From: Lepas anatifera
Taxonomy: Eukaryota > Arthropoda > Thecostraca > Lepadidae
Assembly: GCA_034440635.1 (NCBI GenBank)
Contig: JAOTON010000897.1
Location: 3,217,001-3,281,000 of the forward strand
Reading direction: 5' to 3'
DNA: 64,000 nt
Shown: positions 1-12,702 of the stretch, piece by piece
How positions within the stretch are numbered: position 1 is the stretch's first letter
Layout: each line of letters opens with the position of its first letter
Translations under genes and position numbers: made by a program
Notes under the pieces: model-generated
What the model saw: only the letters and a program-made list of their open reading frames with translations
Told to the model about the DNA's origin: nothing
Databases searched by the model: none

Positions 1-109
1 TGATTTATGTTCCCCAAGTTGATTATAAGAAGACTGACACCATCACACTGGTTGTCTCAGAGTCTCTCAATAGTAAGTCTCAGGGACCCAAGCGTTGATC
101 TGGCAGGGC

Positions 110-655
110 CCACCAAAATTTTGAATCGGGGGGCCACAGATTCAGCTACTGGGACACCAGAGTTTTTCTCTGGGCCTCCAGACTGGTCTCTGGAGCAGCC
201 CCAAAAAGTTTTCCCGGGGTTTTCAGAGTTGGTCTGGAGGACCCTCAAGACTTTGTCTTGGGGGGGGGCCAGAGCTGGTCTCTGAGGGCTCCCAGAGTTG
301 GTCGTGGTGGGCCCAATGTTCTGACTTGGGGGATCCGAAAAGTTTTCTCAGAGAGCCCAGGGTTGCTCTCGGATGGCCTTTAAGAATTCGTCTCGGGGGC
401 CTCAGAGTTGGTCTCCAAGGCCTTCAAGGGTTTGTCTCATCGGCCCATAGAGTTGGTCTTGAACCTGGCTGAAATTTGGTTTCAGGGGTCCCTAGATTCG
501 GCCCTTTGGGTCCCCAGAGCTGGTTTTGGAGGACCCCAAGAATTGTTCTCGGGGCCCCCAGTGCTGGTCTCGAGGACCTTCAAGAGTTTGTCTTGGTTCA
601 TGGGGCCCCCAGAGCTGGTTTCGGGGATCCCTAGACTCGTTCTTGGGTGACTCAA
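110..655. repeat. Degenerate GC-rich minisatellite
   Basis: Imperfect tandem units of roughly 28-30 bp built around CCCAGAGCTGGTCTCGGGG fill this stretch, with many substitutions and length changes. The short open frames here exist only because of the repeat. I see no gene. Confidence 0.75.
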
Positions 656-1117
656 TAGTTTTTATCTGGCGGGAGGGGAGGTTTTTTTCTCAAGGCGCCG
701 GCCAATTTTTCTCCAACTGCTCAAAGAATTCGTGTTGATAGCACCGCAGAAATGGTCCCCGGGTCACAAAATAATAAAAAGGATACCACACCTTATTTAC
801 CTAGATAGACAAAGAAACAAGCACGGTAGGTAAAAACAGGCAATAAAAGTCACGTGAACCACACTGATTCACTCCACCATCCCATCAGCCACCGCTGACG
901 TTCTTTTTATTTTCACTAGCGATCTTTGCGCTCGGGCCCCGTGCAGTGCCCCCGAGCCTATATCCACGCCCCCTTCCCCCTGAGCAAATAATGGATACGT
1001 CCCTGCTGTGCTCTGAGAATTGTGATCTGGCCTTTATTAATGTACCCGACTAAGATTTTCAGCGCTAGTCCATGAGGAATATGAGCTACTGATTTAGAAA
1101 AAAGTGAATTCCTGTGG
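656..1117. other. Stretch without recognised feature
   Basis: No coding region or repeat that I recognise. It leads into the SINE that follows. Confidence 0.5.
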
Positions 1118-1297
1118 GGCGCGCTGGTGTGGTGCTTGTCGCGCTTGATTTCTACGGGTTCGCCCGGGCTTACGTCCGGTGGATTTCTTGAGTACGGAGA
1201 ATCCGGCTCCTGAAAGAAAACAGTAACAAGTGTCGACGACGCCGCATGACCATAGCAGTGGATGAGTTTATAAGCCCCAAAAATTGTTATTCTGGTC
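1118..1297 (+). mobile_element. SINE, copy 1 of a shared-tail family
   Basis: A tRNA-like head with a B-box-like GGGTTCGCCCGG around 1,157-1,168 is followed by a tail (about 1,240-1,297) carrying GCATGACC, then GCAGTGG, ATAAGCCCC and a TTATT-rich end. The same tail recurs at 11,092-11,150 and 32,041-32,098 behind different heads. The A box is weak, so the left boundary is approximate. Confidence 0.55.
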
Positions 1298-1673
1298 AAA
1301 AGTCGGTTCATTTTTTGTTATCCATGGGTGCCCATAAAACTAGGAAGGGTTCTGCACGGTGCCGTCAATCGGGTACTTCAGAACAGATTAGGCAATAGGT
1401 GCTTCTTCTCACCTCCACCACCTGAGGCAAAGACTGATAGGCAACGATGATATTGAAAGCATCACAGTCTTAATACGTGCTCAAGCAATGACATTAATCT
1501 AGAAACGGTGTGGTGAAAATGCTACAAAACAAAAAATAAAAAACCCGGAAAAAACGCAAAAAAGACCCGTGGGCTTTTTACAAAGAAACCCGGGTTTTTT
1601 TCTAACCCTGTGCATATGTACTATCAAAGGTATAGTAGTAAGAGTATTTGGATGAAAAAGTTTTACCTAGGGT

Positions 1674-2129
1674 TTAAAGGGAATGTGGCACCTTCACAAC
1701 GTGATTTTAACTGAGATAGCCAAGTTGTAAAGCAAGTCGGAAAACCCGGAACTCCATATTTCATTTGTCCTGGAACTCGATATTTCCGTAGAAAAAAGCT
1801 TAAAACTACCTGACACCAGCCCCCATCAGCCCGTCGCCGGGCGGCCATTGTTGTAAGCTACTGGTGTGACGACATATGCTGACGTCACGATGAGCATCAG
1901 CTAATCAAAGCCCTTGAAGCATTTAAAGTATGTTAGTGGTTGCCAGATCGTGACATAATCCACAGACTGATATTTATTTCTTTTTCTAGAGGGGTATTTA
2001 TAAAAACCAATTTTTGAGCTTATTGTACATTTTTCAGAGAAATCATGAGTGGTTTCAGTATTTTTGTCTAAAAGTACGCCTAATTGCACTAAATTCCAGG
2101 ATTCGACCAAGATGCCACATTCCCTTTAA
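1674..2129 (-). mobile_element. TTAA-flanked MITE family A, copy 1
   Basis: About 455 bp flanked by TTAA on both sides, with TIRs AGGGAATGTGGCACCTT. Four more copies lie at 6,464, 12,703, 22,264 and 35,249. The body contains a perfect TGACGTCA (CRE) next to an ATTGGCTGATG-type stretch. It is non-coding. TTAA duplication fits piggyBac- or Kolobok-type mobilisation; I cannot choose between them. Confidence 0.8.
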
Positions 2130-2145
2130 GGAACTTAAAAATAAG

Positions 2146-2925
2146 GGGGAGATACGCAAAAATTATTATTGTGGTTTCTTGCTATTTGAAAAAGCCTGAT
2201 TACGAAACTATTAATTATTTTTGTACTTTTAGCAAAATTTTGGGAGGCCACTCAATTATTATTGAAATAGGTTAACAGCTCCGATAAAATGCTGAAATCT
2301 TGACCCATCACTTACTTTTCGAAAACTATTTAAAGTTGAAAATCAATGCTTTTTTGTAATACAAATGTCTGTTATCCTGTATTTGTATTTGAATTAATTT
2401 TAAAAAAGTTTTTAAAAACTACAAAATGAATTAGTTTGCCCTAGAAATGGAAAACACATGATTACTCAAGTCTTCAGCGGTTTCGTACCTCGGGTCTTGT
2501 GTCTTCTTCTGCTTCAGCGTCAGGATGACAAAACTTCTGCGTCAGATAGGTCACGTGACCCTGGTATGATAATTCCTAGGCTTCTGATTGGTTAATTGTC
2601 ATTTCTTTTAAGCCCTATATTTCTGTTTCAAAAGAGCTTTGGAATGTTGTTTTTCTAAAAGTTTTTTTCTGTAGTAGTCCAAAGTTCTACATCACTATTT
2701 CGGATAGATATGTCATAATTCTTAGAGAAATTGATCGCTTTAGCCGTGTGTACATCATATACACTGATATGAGGTGTACCGGTAAAGTCGTCTAGAAATC
2801 TTGACTTTGAGAGCAATTTTAAGGCATTTGCAGGCCGAATTCGCAAAAATGAGAATAGGACTTCTGAAACAACTTTTTGTGACCTTTTGATTTAGCCAAT
2901 ACAATTTTTTTCGCGTATCTCCCTT
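2146..2925. mobile_element. TIR element family B, intact copy
   Basis: About 780 bp with TIRs GGGAGATACGC...GCGTATCTCCC. It is AT-rich and non-coding, with a central CACGTGAC and ATTGGTTAAT. A second copy in the Sec31 intron (27,452-35,250) is split by a Penelope-like element. In both places family B lies directly beside a family A MITE. Confidence 0.75.
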
Positions 2926-3829
2926 TAAGGAAAGGTTTAATGAAGGATTTTAGTGATTTTCACGACATTGTAGCTTGCATTTTCCCCTTGCTGGCTTTAT
3001 TTTCTAATCTAGATTTTACACTCAGTACCCTAATGCAGAACCAGTTTTGGGAAGATGCCCTGAAAGAAAAGAAAGTTGGGGTGCATTTTAGGTAATTGAT
3101 TGCATGGCTCCACTGTTAGAGTATTTTTCTTTTCTTGTTAGGAGTTTCTCTGGGCTTTAACTGCTGCCATGTTTTAATAGATTGACACCACTTTGTTTTC
3201 TCTCTGCTTATGCGTTCCGAATTCTGATTTTATATCGTCAGGACTGGCTGGCATTTGATTCAAGCCAATATTAATGGTTTCACATATATTAACATAGATA
3301 TGAGTGTAATTGCACACATTCGGCATAAATTACCAGAATGCTAACACGAATGTCTTTAAAACCAGACATATTAAAACGAGAAACGGAATAACGGCCTATT
3401 ATGTCAGAAAAACAAACTGCCGAGTTTCCTAGAGGGAAAACTGTCTCCGATTGTCACTTACCGACATGACGCCGTCTTGCTTTAGTAACAGTAAAAACAA
3501 TCACACAAGCGCGCACGTGAGTGCGGTGGGAGAGAGTCTCCATCCTACACCGCTGTTGGAGCCTGTAGTCAAGAGAGTGTAAGAGTCTGAAAGCGTGTGC
3601 TGGCCGCCGGGCGCCGGCCTTTATGTCGGGCACGTGCCGCCACCGAGAAAGCCTGGCAGGTGAAAATGATTCGTCCCGGCACAAAATCCTAACACCACAA
3701 AAGTAGTAGAAATATAACATATTTGCATTGTGAACTTGTCTATAGTTATGCCAGTTTCCTGCTTCTGGAAAATTCCTCAACTAGGAAGTATTGTCTCACC
3801 TTGACCCTTCTTACAGTGCAATGCTGTAC
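2926..3829. other. Stretch without recognised feature
   Basis: No gene or repeat family recognised. A GC-rich patch at 3,480-3,660 has an open reading frame on the - strand of about 108 codons, without recognisable domains. Confidence 0.45.
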
Positions 3830-4038
3830 ATTTTATACTTGATGTAGTATATTTTGCACGACCTCCCCTTAAAAATCAAAATTTTGATTTTTATCAAAAT
3901 AAAATTTAGCGTCAGGGGAATCTATAGCACTTTGAATTTTCAAAATCGGCCGGATAGATTACGAGATCTTAGGGGGGCCGATATTGCCCCCCTTGCCGGA
4001 AATAGGGGTAGCCGGGAGCCTGACGGAAATAGGGTTAA
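3830..4038. mobile_element. Right end of a TTAA/CCCTATTTCC element
   Basis: This 200-bp piece matches the right end of the complete element at 48,748-49,998, including the G-tract/C-tract hairpin and the terminal CGGAAATAGGG before TTAA (4,035-4,038). No matching left end precedes it, so it is a truncated copy. Confidence 0.7.
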
Positions 4039-5808
4039 ACAGTGCATAAAGACTGAACGTAGACAGTGGTGAAACGGAAAATGTGGTTTGATTTGTCTCC
4101 GCGCTGTGGGTATTTCTAACTTTGTTTAGTATATTGTTACTTGGTTATTTTGGAGTCAAAAGTTGTGCGGGGATATGTAGTGTTGGGAACTCAGTACTTG
4201 GTACTGACTGATACCTGTCATCGTATTGGTTGACCACCTCGCCACCAGAGGTCACCTATGGGTGGAGCACGGCGCCAATAAACAGTCTGGAAACGGTCAC
4301 AGTGGCGTAAGGACGCGCGCGCGGTCGGTCGACTACAGATCGGAAACACTATACAATCATTATTTTTTGTGTAGTCCTTTGTTATGGATGCTTATTTGAA
4401 AGTGATTGTATAATATTAAAGTTTTTGGAAATTTTTATTCAATTTTTTAAACAAAATTTTATAGATGCTGCCAGTGATTCACCTTAAAATGACCTACAAA
4501 GAACGTTTCCCGGTGCCTGTGCTTTCTAATAACATCAATTAAATTTTGCGTTCTTGAATTTATTGATGTCTAATCAGCCAGAGTGACGCCATGCGCGCGA
4601 AAATCGGCCGCCCGGCGCGCCCCACCGATAGCCGACTGGCACTTTGGCCAACCGACGACACGCACGCGTGTGGTGCTCAGCGGAGACTATGGGTTAGAAG
4701 TTTGTTGCTAGGGACACATGCATCTACATAAGCAGATGGTATTGTGGAAATTCTCATAAGGTAAGGGCGTGCCGTTTAAAAAATTCCTAGACCTTTTTCT
4801 TTCAACTTTTGTTTTCGGCTTCAGTAAAACTTCATTAAGAGTAAAGAACGTAAACAACATACGTTATAAAGCATGTGTTTTGAATCAAGGTGGAATCAAT
4901 ATTATTCAGGTCTAGGGTAGAAGCGAATTCATAGTTAAAGGGCTGTGTTATGACAGCAGTGTACTAGATTTAGTGGTATTTGGTTCGGTTCATCAGCAGG
5001 GGGCAGAGGAGGCTGAATCGGTGTACCAAAAAACAGTTTTAATTTCTATTGAGGCATGAAAGTGACCTACTTTGGTTCACAACGGTAATAAGGAATTTAA
5101 AGCATACAGGGAAGAATAAACCAACTTCAAGGGATCAGTTCAACCAAAAGTCTATCTGTTATGACGGTAGTATCGTCCAGCAGCGGCAATAAATGGGAAA
5201 CATCGACTTCGGCTGGAACTGTTGGAGCGCCCAGTGAGTCAGTCGATGATGATTGTGTCTCCGCAGCGAGCAGCTTTTTAGTAACTGTCTCCGGCTGCTG
5301 TCTGGCTCTTCTTGAGCCATTGTGACGTTTTCAGAATTTAAGTTTTCTCTGTCTTGTAAGTAGGCGTCTTTTGCGGAGAACACTCGACGGGGTCCGTACT
5401 AGAGGTTCTATTTTTGGTCCCGGTGGCTCGGAGCCGGGACCGGATACTGGGCTCGGCCGGGACTTTGCCGGGAGCAACTGGGTTTGTACCGAGACCTCTG
5501 AGGATTGGAGAGTGTAGTAATCTTATTTAGGACCTGTGTTCCTTGGGGCCATATCAGACCGAGATTAGTTAATTTTTAGCCAATTAAGTTACTTTGCCTT
5601 AGCATTTGACGAATAAATAACCTAATATGGCTAACTACGCACACACAAATTGTCTTACTTAAGCCTATATGGGATGTTCATAAATGACGTCACGGGGGGT
5701 GCGGGCCGAAAAGTGATATACCATGGCCAGAGCTGGAAATCTCTTCTCGATCAAGGGGGTCTTGGGTGGGTTAACAGCACGGGAAATACAAGGCCTAATT
5801 TAGTTGTA
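4039..5808. other. Stretch without recognised gene
   Basis: No coding region recognised. 4,180-4,350 has an LTR-like look (AATAAA, GC-rich end) but no flanking duplication that I can find. 5,400-5,490 is rich in GCCGGGACC, a motif shared with the tandem duplication at 10,658-10,950. Confidence 0.4.
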
Positions 5809-6463
5809 ATAAGCTCCAGAGTTGGGAGGTTTTTGCCACTGAGTGGTTTTTACCGGTATTTATAATGATTAAAACCGGCTGGCATAAACTAGTTTTTGCC
5901 AGTTTTTGCCACTTTTTGCCACATTTTTAAGAATAAAAAGAAGATGTGAATTATTATTGATAATACAAAAATATATGTCTAAAAAGGTCTTTAAATCGAT
6001 GTTACCCTTATACTCCCTTTTGAACGGTGCAGCGGCGCTGTTCGGCATCATAGGAGTTCCTCATCGCTTAGCTGTCTTTCTTGACTTTTCGCTGGTAAGA
6101 CCCAGCAAGAACTAAGCAATATTATTTAAATATATTTTGAAATCCTATGGCTTAGGTCAAAGAATGGTTAACGACTTACTTGGTTTTCAGTCCCATTACG
6201 ATACAGCAATTGACTTTCAACTAATTGCTTAATATGTATAATGTATCAATAATGTATTTGTGCTCCCGCTGTTTGAACGCTCCTTGCCACACAAAGCAAA
6301 ATAATCAGCACCAACCATTGAAACATACGAAACCAAGTTAAATACAACATCAATTAGCATGTTGATGCTTGAATGGGCCCAGCATATGTATAGATAATCG
6401 CCTCAATGAAACTAGAGCAGTAACACCCAGCAGCAATGGAATATAATATTTAAGTCCGACGCT

Positions 6464-6919
6464 TTAAAGGGAAGGTGGACCCTGGTCGAACCCTGGAATT
6501 TGTGTAACTAGGCGTACCTTTAGCCGAAAATAATGAAACCACTCATGATTTATCTGAAAAATGTACAATAAGCTCAATATTTTGATTTTTAAAATGCTCC
6601 TCTAGGAAAAGAAATAATTATCTGCGTGTGGATGATGTCATGATCTGGCAACCACTACCATACTCGAAAAGCTTCAAGGGCTTCGATTGGCTGATGCTCA
6701 TCGTGACGTCAGCATATGTCGTCACACCAACAGCCATGACAACTGTGGCCTGCTGCTAGGGGTACATGAGGGGTACATTGCGGGTAGGTTTTAGCTTTTT
6801 TCTACGGAAACCGTGAGATCCAAGACCAGTAATACATTGAGTACCAGGTTTTCTGACTTGCTTTACAACTTGGCTATCTAAGTTAAAATAACGTTATGAA
6901 GGTGCCACCTTCCCTTTAA
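6464..6919 (+). mobile_element. TTAA-flanked MITE family A, copy 2
   Basis: Flanked by TTAA at 6,464-6,467 and 6,916-6,919, with TIRs AGGGAAGGTGG...CCACCTTCCCT. It holds the TGACGTCA motif and sits inside the hAT element at 5,817-10,534. Confidence 0.85.
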
Positions 6920-6924
6920 AGATC

Positions 6925-7330
6925 TTAAATTACCAAGATACCTTTACTTAAAGGTACGTTCAAGAGGGATTCCTTCACGCCCGAGTGACTCACACGGGCA
7001 TGGAGGAATTCCTTCACGTTTGGGCCGTGTGTCAAACTGCTGCTAATGGCATTGCCCGCTTAAAAATATGTGAGGACACACGATAATAAAGTTTATCCCA
7101 AATGCAATAAATAAGCATTTCATCTTAAATTATTTGCCTCTTTTTGCAAACATTTGGATATTTAATCATTTAATTTTCCTATGTTATATGCTATGAGGTG
7201 TCTCGTCACATCCGGTGATCTGCGCTCAGCGCTTGCTGTTGTAGGGGGCTGTTAAACTATAGCCCCAGCAGCAAGCACGACGAGCCGAGGGAGCAGACAC
7301 GACATGTTGCTCGTATCAAGTTAAGCATAT
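6925..7330 (+). repeat. Dispersed repeat R, copy 1
   Basis: About 400 bp that recurs inverted at 53,945-54,350. Both copies share a near-palindrome around GGAATTCCT(T/C)CACG, the motif TTTACTTAAAGGTA, and a GCAAGCGC-type end. It is non-coding and of unknown class. Confidence 0.6.
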
Positions 7331-8439
7331 GTTAAATAACGCGCGGATCTAGGGATACTGAGCTTTGACTAGGAAACTAGGTTGGAACTACATTTCCTCT
7401 TATTCCACCAGGCATTGGACCCTTTTTTTGGTAAACAATTCCTGATCTCAGTCAAAATGGGAGAATATCGGACCTTTTTATAACCAGCCGGTGAGGAAGG
7501 CAGCGAGGAGCCCATATTCGAGGAGCTTTTTCTCCTAACGTGGTAAATTTCTTGTCCGCATGAGGTTGAAATTTGGCTGGCGCCCTCATTTTTTGCAGGT
7601 GGCGATGCTCATGATATCATCAACCCTCATTTTCAAATTGCACAGGCAATTTTTTCCTGAGAAGAATCTATTACAAAAAGCTTCGTTGTACTTTTTACAG
7701 CTACTTGCTTCCGATCACACTCAGCTCGAACGAATTTTTTTAGGTATATGGGGAGTGGAAAAATACTAGCCACGCATGGTGCCGCCTGAACGGGGTCCTT
7801 TTAATTAGGTGTCTCCCGTTCGCGCGAAGAAAATTTCTGACCACCTGGCACTCGTATGAAGGAGGTTAAATAATAGTTGCAACACCACAATTTGGAGGAA
7901 GACGCTAGGGAAGGTACGTATTTCCACTGAATCTTGTGATTTGATTTCTGAGCATTCCCTTCGCAATTAGGAGTTTCAATTACCCACAAGAATTATTAAT
8001 ACCCGCCCCATTGTGCCTCAGATCCACCTTCGTCCAGTTCCAAATCTCAGGGCGCTAGGTGGGAATCTGCAACTGAACAAGTTGGATTTTCCACTAAATT
8101 ACGTGTGCTATTTTTTTACTTTTGTTTTTCCCACTCACTTTTCAAGTAGTGCCTCTCCAGCCGAATTCAATAGCCCTGGTGTTTATGAACTCATCAAAAG
8201 TATGGAATTAAGAACAATTGTCGTTAAAAATTCATTCCTATACTGTAAATAGGTCAGGGATGTAATAGGGTTTTAATTCAGGGGGAAATAAAAGTTGATT
8301 TGCGCCGAGAAACCACGGCGTAAAATTTGGAACCTCCGGCCATATGCATAAGTTTTCCACCCCAGAATACATAACGTAAAGATACGGACAGAGCAGAGCG
8401 GATAATAAAAGCTCTATCACCATTGATTACTAAGTTATT

Positions 8440-8870
8440 CTGTTTAAACCATTTCCCCCTGCATTTCCAATGGAGAGGTCATGGCTCGTACCTGACCTTA
8501 GGTCATCGATATCGAAAATACCGGAATATATTTTAAAGATATGGTGGGGCTATTATGTGATACGAGTTTCAATCGGACAAGTTTACATTGTTCTGAGTTC
8601 TGACTTATGCTATCTTAAACTTTTTTTAGGTGAGGTCACCTGACCTGCACTGGTGACTTGAGCTGAGATGACCTAACCGTGAAATTTTGAATGAAGTTGT
8701 AAAAATGATCAGGTACAAGGTATACTCGGAATGGCGGCGCTGCGCTCCGCCGTTTTTATTCTGTCTCCAAAAACCCATGGGGCGGGTACCTGCCTTCGTC
8801 AATGCGCGTGTTGAACATCCCCTTGAACTCCGCTCCTCGAAGAAGCAAAAAAAAAACACGGGAACGCGCT
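8440..8870 (+). repeat. AGGTCA-rich module, diverged copy
   Basis: Homologous to the 3' half of the TTAA element at 17,334-18,367: a TTTCCAATGGAGAGGTCA start, clustered GGTCACCTGACCTG motifs at 8,630-8,670, and a GC-rich end. It lies inside the hAT element. Confidence 0.6.
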
Positions 8871-9119
8871 GAATAGCCCACGAAAAATTATGAGGATACT
8901 AAGTCAGTAACTTTTTTTGCTCAGGTTAATACTGAGGTCATGATGAGTCAAAGGAGTAGAAGTTTTGATAATATTTTTTTTAAATCTAGCGCCTGACTGG
9001 GTTAACTTGGAACCAATATTCAAGTCATTCAACTCCTCTCATTACAGCAAAGCCACTGATACTACCATTTCAATAAAATAAGTCCCTTTAAGCCATAGCT
9101 ATGTTCAGAAATAGAGCCA

Positions 9120-9475
9120 TTTTTTGACCAACTTGCGTTTTCTACATGCATTTCCAATGGATATGCATGACACGTATTTGACCTTAGATCTGCAGTATAA
9201 AAACAAATCCCGGAAAAAAATTCTAGCCCCCGGTGGGTCTATTATGTGATAAGTTTCAGATCGATAGATCCTGACTTATGCAATTTTTTAACATTTTATG
9301 AGGTAAGGTCACTTGACCTGGCCTGGTGACCTGACCTGAGATGACCCCAAATAATCATTTTCAGGAAAGTTGCGTATTTGGTCAAAGATAAGTGATGCCA
9401 GGTACGGCGGCACCTTGCGCCGCTGTTTTCCGGCGCCGTTAGAAAAACCCGATAGGTGTTCAAACACTCTCTCCC
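9120..9475 (+). repeat. AGGTCA-rich module, second diverged copy
   Basis: Same module as 8,440-8,870, with the same order of landmarks: TTTCCAATGG, GATCGATAGA, clustered GGTCACTTGACCTGG at 9,305-9,345, then a GCGGC-rich end. It adjoins the previous copy in direct orientation. Confidence 0.6.
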
Positions 9476-10657
9476 CACTAGGACGAGAAAAGTGCAGTGA
9501 AATTACTCACATTGCTGTAGCTTAACCCAGCGAATAGTTAGGAAATGATTTCATGTTCCCTTATGGTGTCTGTTGCCTGTATTTTGATTTTTGATCCCCA
9601 TGTTAGTATATATAAATATCATAGGTAGGTACATAAAAATATTTGGTTGGTGATAGAGGGTCAACCAATTTTTCCCAGTTCAGTATAGTTAGCAAGGAAT
9701 CCTGACCAGAGAATTGTCAATGATATTGAAACATTCCTAATTATCTCCCCAGATTCTCATAATCAACAGGATAAGATCTCGAAAGCAATCGACATGCCAC
9801 GTTAAGCAAGCATTAAAGAACCTTGACTTCTTTACAATTGAATTTTACAGCAGAGAAATTCAAACGCTTTGCTTGAATATCAAATGTCATTAAATTATCG
9901 GTTTCTGAACACCTACTACCTGAGGAGGGTTCAAAGTGTACCATTAAGAAATGCCACTGTTCTGTTTGCTCAGTCAGCAAAATCGACGAACTGCCTACTT
10001 AAAAATGAGAGGAATAATCAGCTTCCATTCATAACACTAGACAAAAATATATCAAAGGCCCAAAGCGGATGCATATTCAGAAATTGGAACCTGAGTGCCC
10101 ATCAGTGAAGAATAAGAAAGGTGGGATTTGGCAATGTTGGAAACCAGGCTGATTTTCTAATCTCACCTTACCAAGTTTTCAATGACGTACGTCTGGTACC
10201 TACGGATTAGAATTATCACTTTTGACATTTTTACATTTTCCACAGTTTTGGGTGTAGGCTGGTTATTCATAGCATTCTGAACCATGATGCCTATAAGATA
10301 AAATACCTGCTTACACACTAGCCTTGATCAGAGACCATGTCAATGCCATCATTTGCTTCACATTTACAACCGCTCTATGACCTTTAAATGTCTTTCTGGT
10401 CTATCATTGTCAGTTTAAAGGTTTTTGCCACTTTTTGCCAGTTTTGCCACTTTTTCGTGGTAAATACCGGTATTTACCAGTTTATGCCACTGACTGGTAT
10501 AACCCTGGTTTTTACCGGTATTTTGCCAACCCTGATAAGCTCCGTTCGAAAAGGAAATGAAATAACACAATTACACATAATTCATGGCTGAAATAGAAAA
10601 TCGAAGTCACTGGTTGAAACATACACGACAAGGCTGCACATTTGTTCCTATTAACCC

Positions 10658-10950
10658 GACTTTTTTGCCGGGGCCCAATGCCAGGACCACGTTAGGTCTT
10701 ACCGGGACCAGTCGAGGCCTGCTGGGCGCTGGCGCCGGGACTGGTGCCGGGACCAGGAATCTAAGAAAAATAAATCGTTTAGTCAGCACAATATATAGAA
10801 TAAATAAATCCTTTGGCCCCGACTTTTTGCCGGGGCCAATGCCAGAACCACGTTGGGTCTTGCCGGGACCAGTCGAGGCCTGCTGGCGCCGGGACTGGCG
10901 CCGGGACCAGGAATCTAAGAAAAGTAAATCCTTTAGTCAGCATAATAAGT
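10658..10950. repeat. Tandem duplication of about 140 bp
   Basis: Two direct copies (about 10,660-10,798 and 10,816-10,945) of a unit with GACTTTTTGCCGGGGCC, CCGGGACCAGTCGAGGCC and a GGCGCCGGGACTGG repeat. The 188-codon open frame that starts at 10,584 runs through this duplication and the SINE behind it, so I do not call it a gene. Confidence 0.7.
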
Positions 10951-10964
10951 CCACTCTTATCCCG

Positions 10965-11150
10965 TGGCGCGGTAGTGGAGTGGTCAGCGTAGCTGTCTGC
11001 CACGCAGCCGACTCTGGTTCAAGGCCCGGCGGCTCCCTGAACAAGGAGCACGCCGACTCCCGAGAAACCCTTCCAACAGGGAAAGAGTTTGTGATGCCAT
11101 ATGACCCTGGCAGTTGGTGTGTCAATAAGCCCCAACAATTATTATTATGA
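10965..11150 (+). mobile_element. tRNA-derived SINE, copy 2
   Basis: A tRNA-like head (about 10,968-11,040) has an A-box-like GGTAGTGGAGTGGTCAG and B-box GGTTCAAGGCC. Then comes a short body and the shared tail GATGCCATATGACC...AATAAGCCCCAAC ending in ATT repeats. RNA polymerase III transcription is inferred from the boxes. Confidence 0.75.
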
Positions 11151-12702
11151 GTTCATACGCTCCCGAGTCAATCTACTGCCCGTGCCCACGCACCGGCGGC
11201 CGCGCCGACGACGGCCGGGCGCGCCGGGCGGGCGATTTTTGGGCGCATGGCGTGATTCTATGGCTAATTACACATTGGTAAAGTATAGAACGCAAAAAAT
11301 TATTGGCTGCACTAAAGAGAGGAGATGTGGGTGCGTATTTTGTCTATGAATGCCTTTAACGTTAATTACTGGCCACACTCTGAAAAAATTGTTGGAAAAC
11401 GTGGTCAAAACATTTCTAAACATTTTAAAAATTTCTAATAAAAAACGAGATGCTTCAACCTTAGCTGTTACATACTCAATCTGATCCCTTGTCATCTGAA
11501 GCTAAGAAATGGAAGTTAAGGCTGAAAATAATCGTATATCACCAGGTTTTGACGAAATCGGGGATTTTCACGATTTTCTTTATGTTATAACTCCGGGACC
11601 GTACGTCTGACGAAAGGAATAATCTCAGATCAGGATTCCACGCTCCTGACAACCCAGTAGACGAAATTGGAACGTAATCTGAGACTATGCTATGTAGGTG
11701 CCTGGTCGATCTGTGCTGGATGAGTTCAGATTGTCAGGTTTTCGCAGAGATGACAAATGGATATAGTAGGATCCAAATGTTCTGAGAACACATGCTTAGG
11801 GAAATGATTTTAACCGTAGATGCTCCTAACCACTTTGATTCCTAGGTGATCAATGCGCTCTGTTTTACCCAGTTAGATTTTTGCGTGGTTACTTGCATGG
11901 CATAGCAATCTGCAGCCAGCACTTGGTCCCCATAAATAACGTCATCACATACATAATATTAAAACGAGTGTGGCACTGGGCTGCAATTTCATACTGTAGT
12001 GGTTTTAGACGTCATCCTATAGAAAATACTAGACATGGCTTTATTTCTGGGGAAATACGGCCCTGTTCCCTGTAGTGCGGCTGAGTGGACATTGTCCGTT
12101 TAATATCTACCCATTGTCTCCCCCGGAACTGTACTTTGAGCGTTCTTAACGAATGTGTCATGTGATACAGAATATACGAGTACGGATTCAAAAACGGCTT
12201 ATGAGCTCAATCCTTCATGTAATGTAATTTTCCTCTGTTAAATGTATAAAAGCATCCAAATGAGCGTGACGTGAAGTCAGCGTACTGTCTGGTAATGCTT
12301 TGTCCCAGATTAAACCTAATTGAATTGCACCACAAAGGAATATGAATACAAATGAAATGCTTTTAGCTTGAAGAGGCTGTTATGAGGAACGATGTGGCAC
12401 TGATAAATGTATGCTATTTTTCTTGATGTATCAAAACATTTGTCATGTTCCAAATTAGTCATTAAAAAAGTTGTATGCATTTGTATTCACCCGTGCGAAA
12501 TACGGATTTACAATGTATGATTTGAAGAGGTCCAAGCAGGAAATGTCTGTTCATGCAGCGGGGCTTGATGATTGATCTTCGCCCCCAATGGGGGTGTTTG
12601 AACAACCGTTCGGGTTTTTCCGACAGCACAAAAAAATGGTGGGAAGCCACGTTGTACTAAGTACCTATTATCCCTGATGCAATTTCAACTTTTTCTAACG
12701 TC
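11151..12702. other. Stretch without recognised gene
   Basis: A very GC-rich patch at 11,185-11,240 is followed by AT-rich sequence with no domain or repeat family that I recognise. Confidence 0.5.

Larger units (their letters stand above)
5817..10534. mobile_element. hAT-type DNA transposon, 4.7 kb, decayed
   Basis: Ends are CAGAGTTGG on the left and CCAACCCTG on the right, the CAG...CTG style of hAT elements. A perfect 8-bp target duplication ATAAGCTC lies at 5,809-5,816 and 10,535-10,542. Both subterminal regions carry repeated TTTTTGCCA and ACCGGTATTTA blocks (5,828-5,925 and 10,430-10,530), as expected for transposase-binding repeats. I recognise no hAT transposase inside. Later insertions include a family A MITE and two AGGTCA-rich modules. 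Superfamily is inferred from ends and duplication length. Confidence 0.85.

Noticed and set aside
4180..4350. A solo LTR
   Set aside because: AATAAA and TG-like start are suggestive, but I find no matching target duplication or second copy in the window.
10584..11150. A 188-codon open frame on the + strand
   Set aside because: It spans the tandem duplication at 10,658-10,950 and a SINE head; no domain and no support as a gene.
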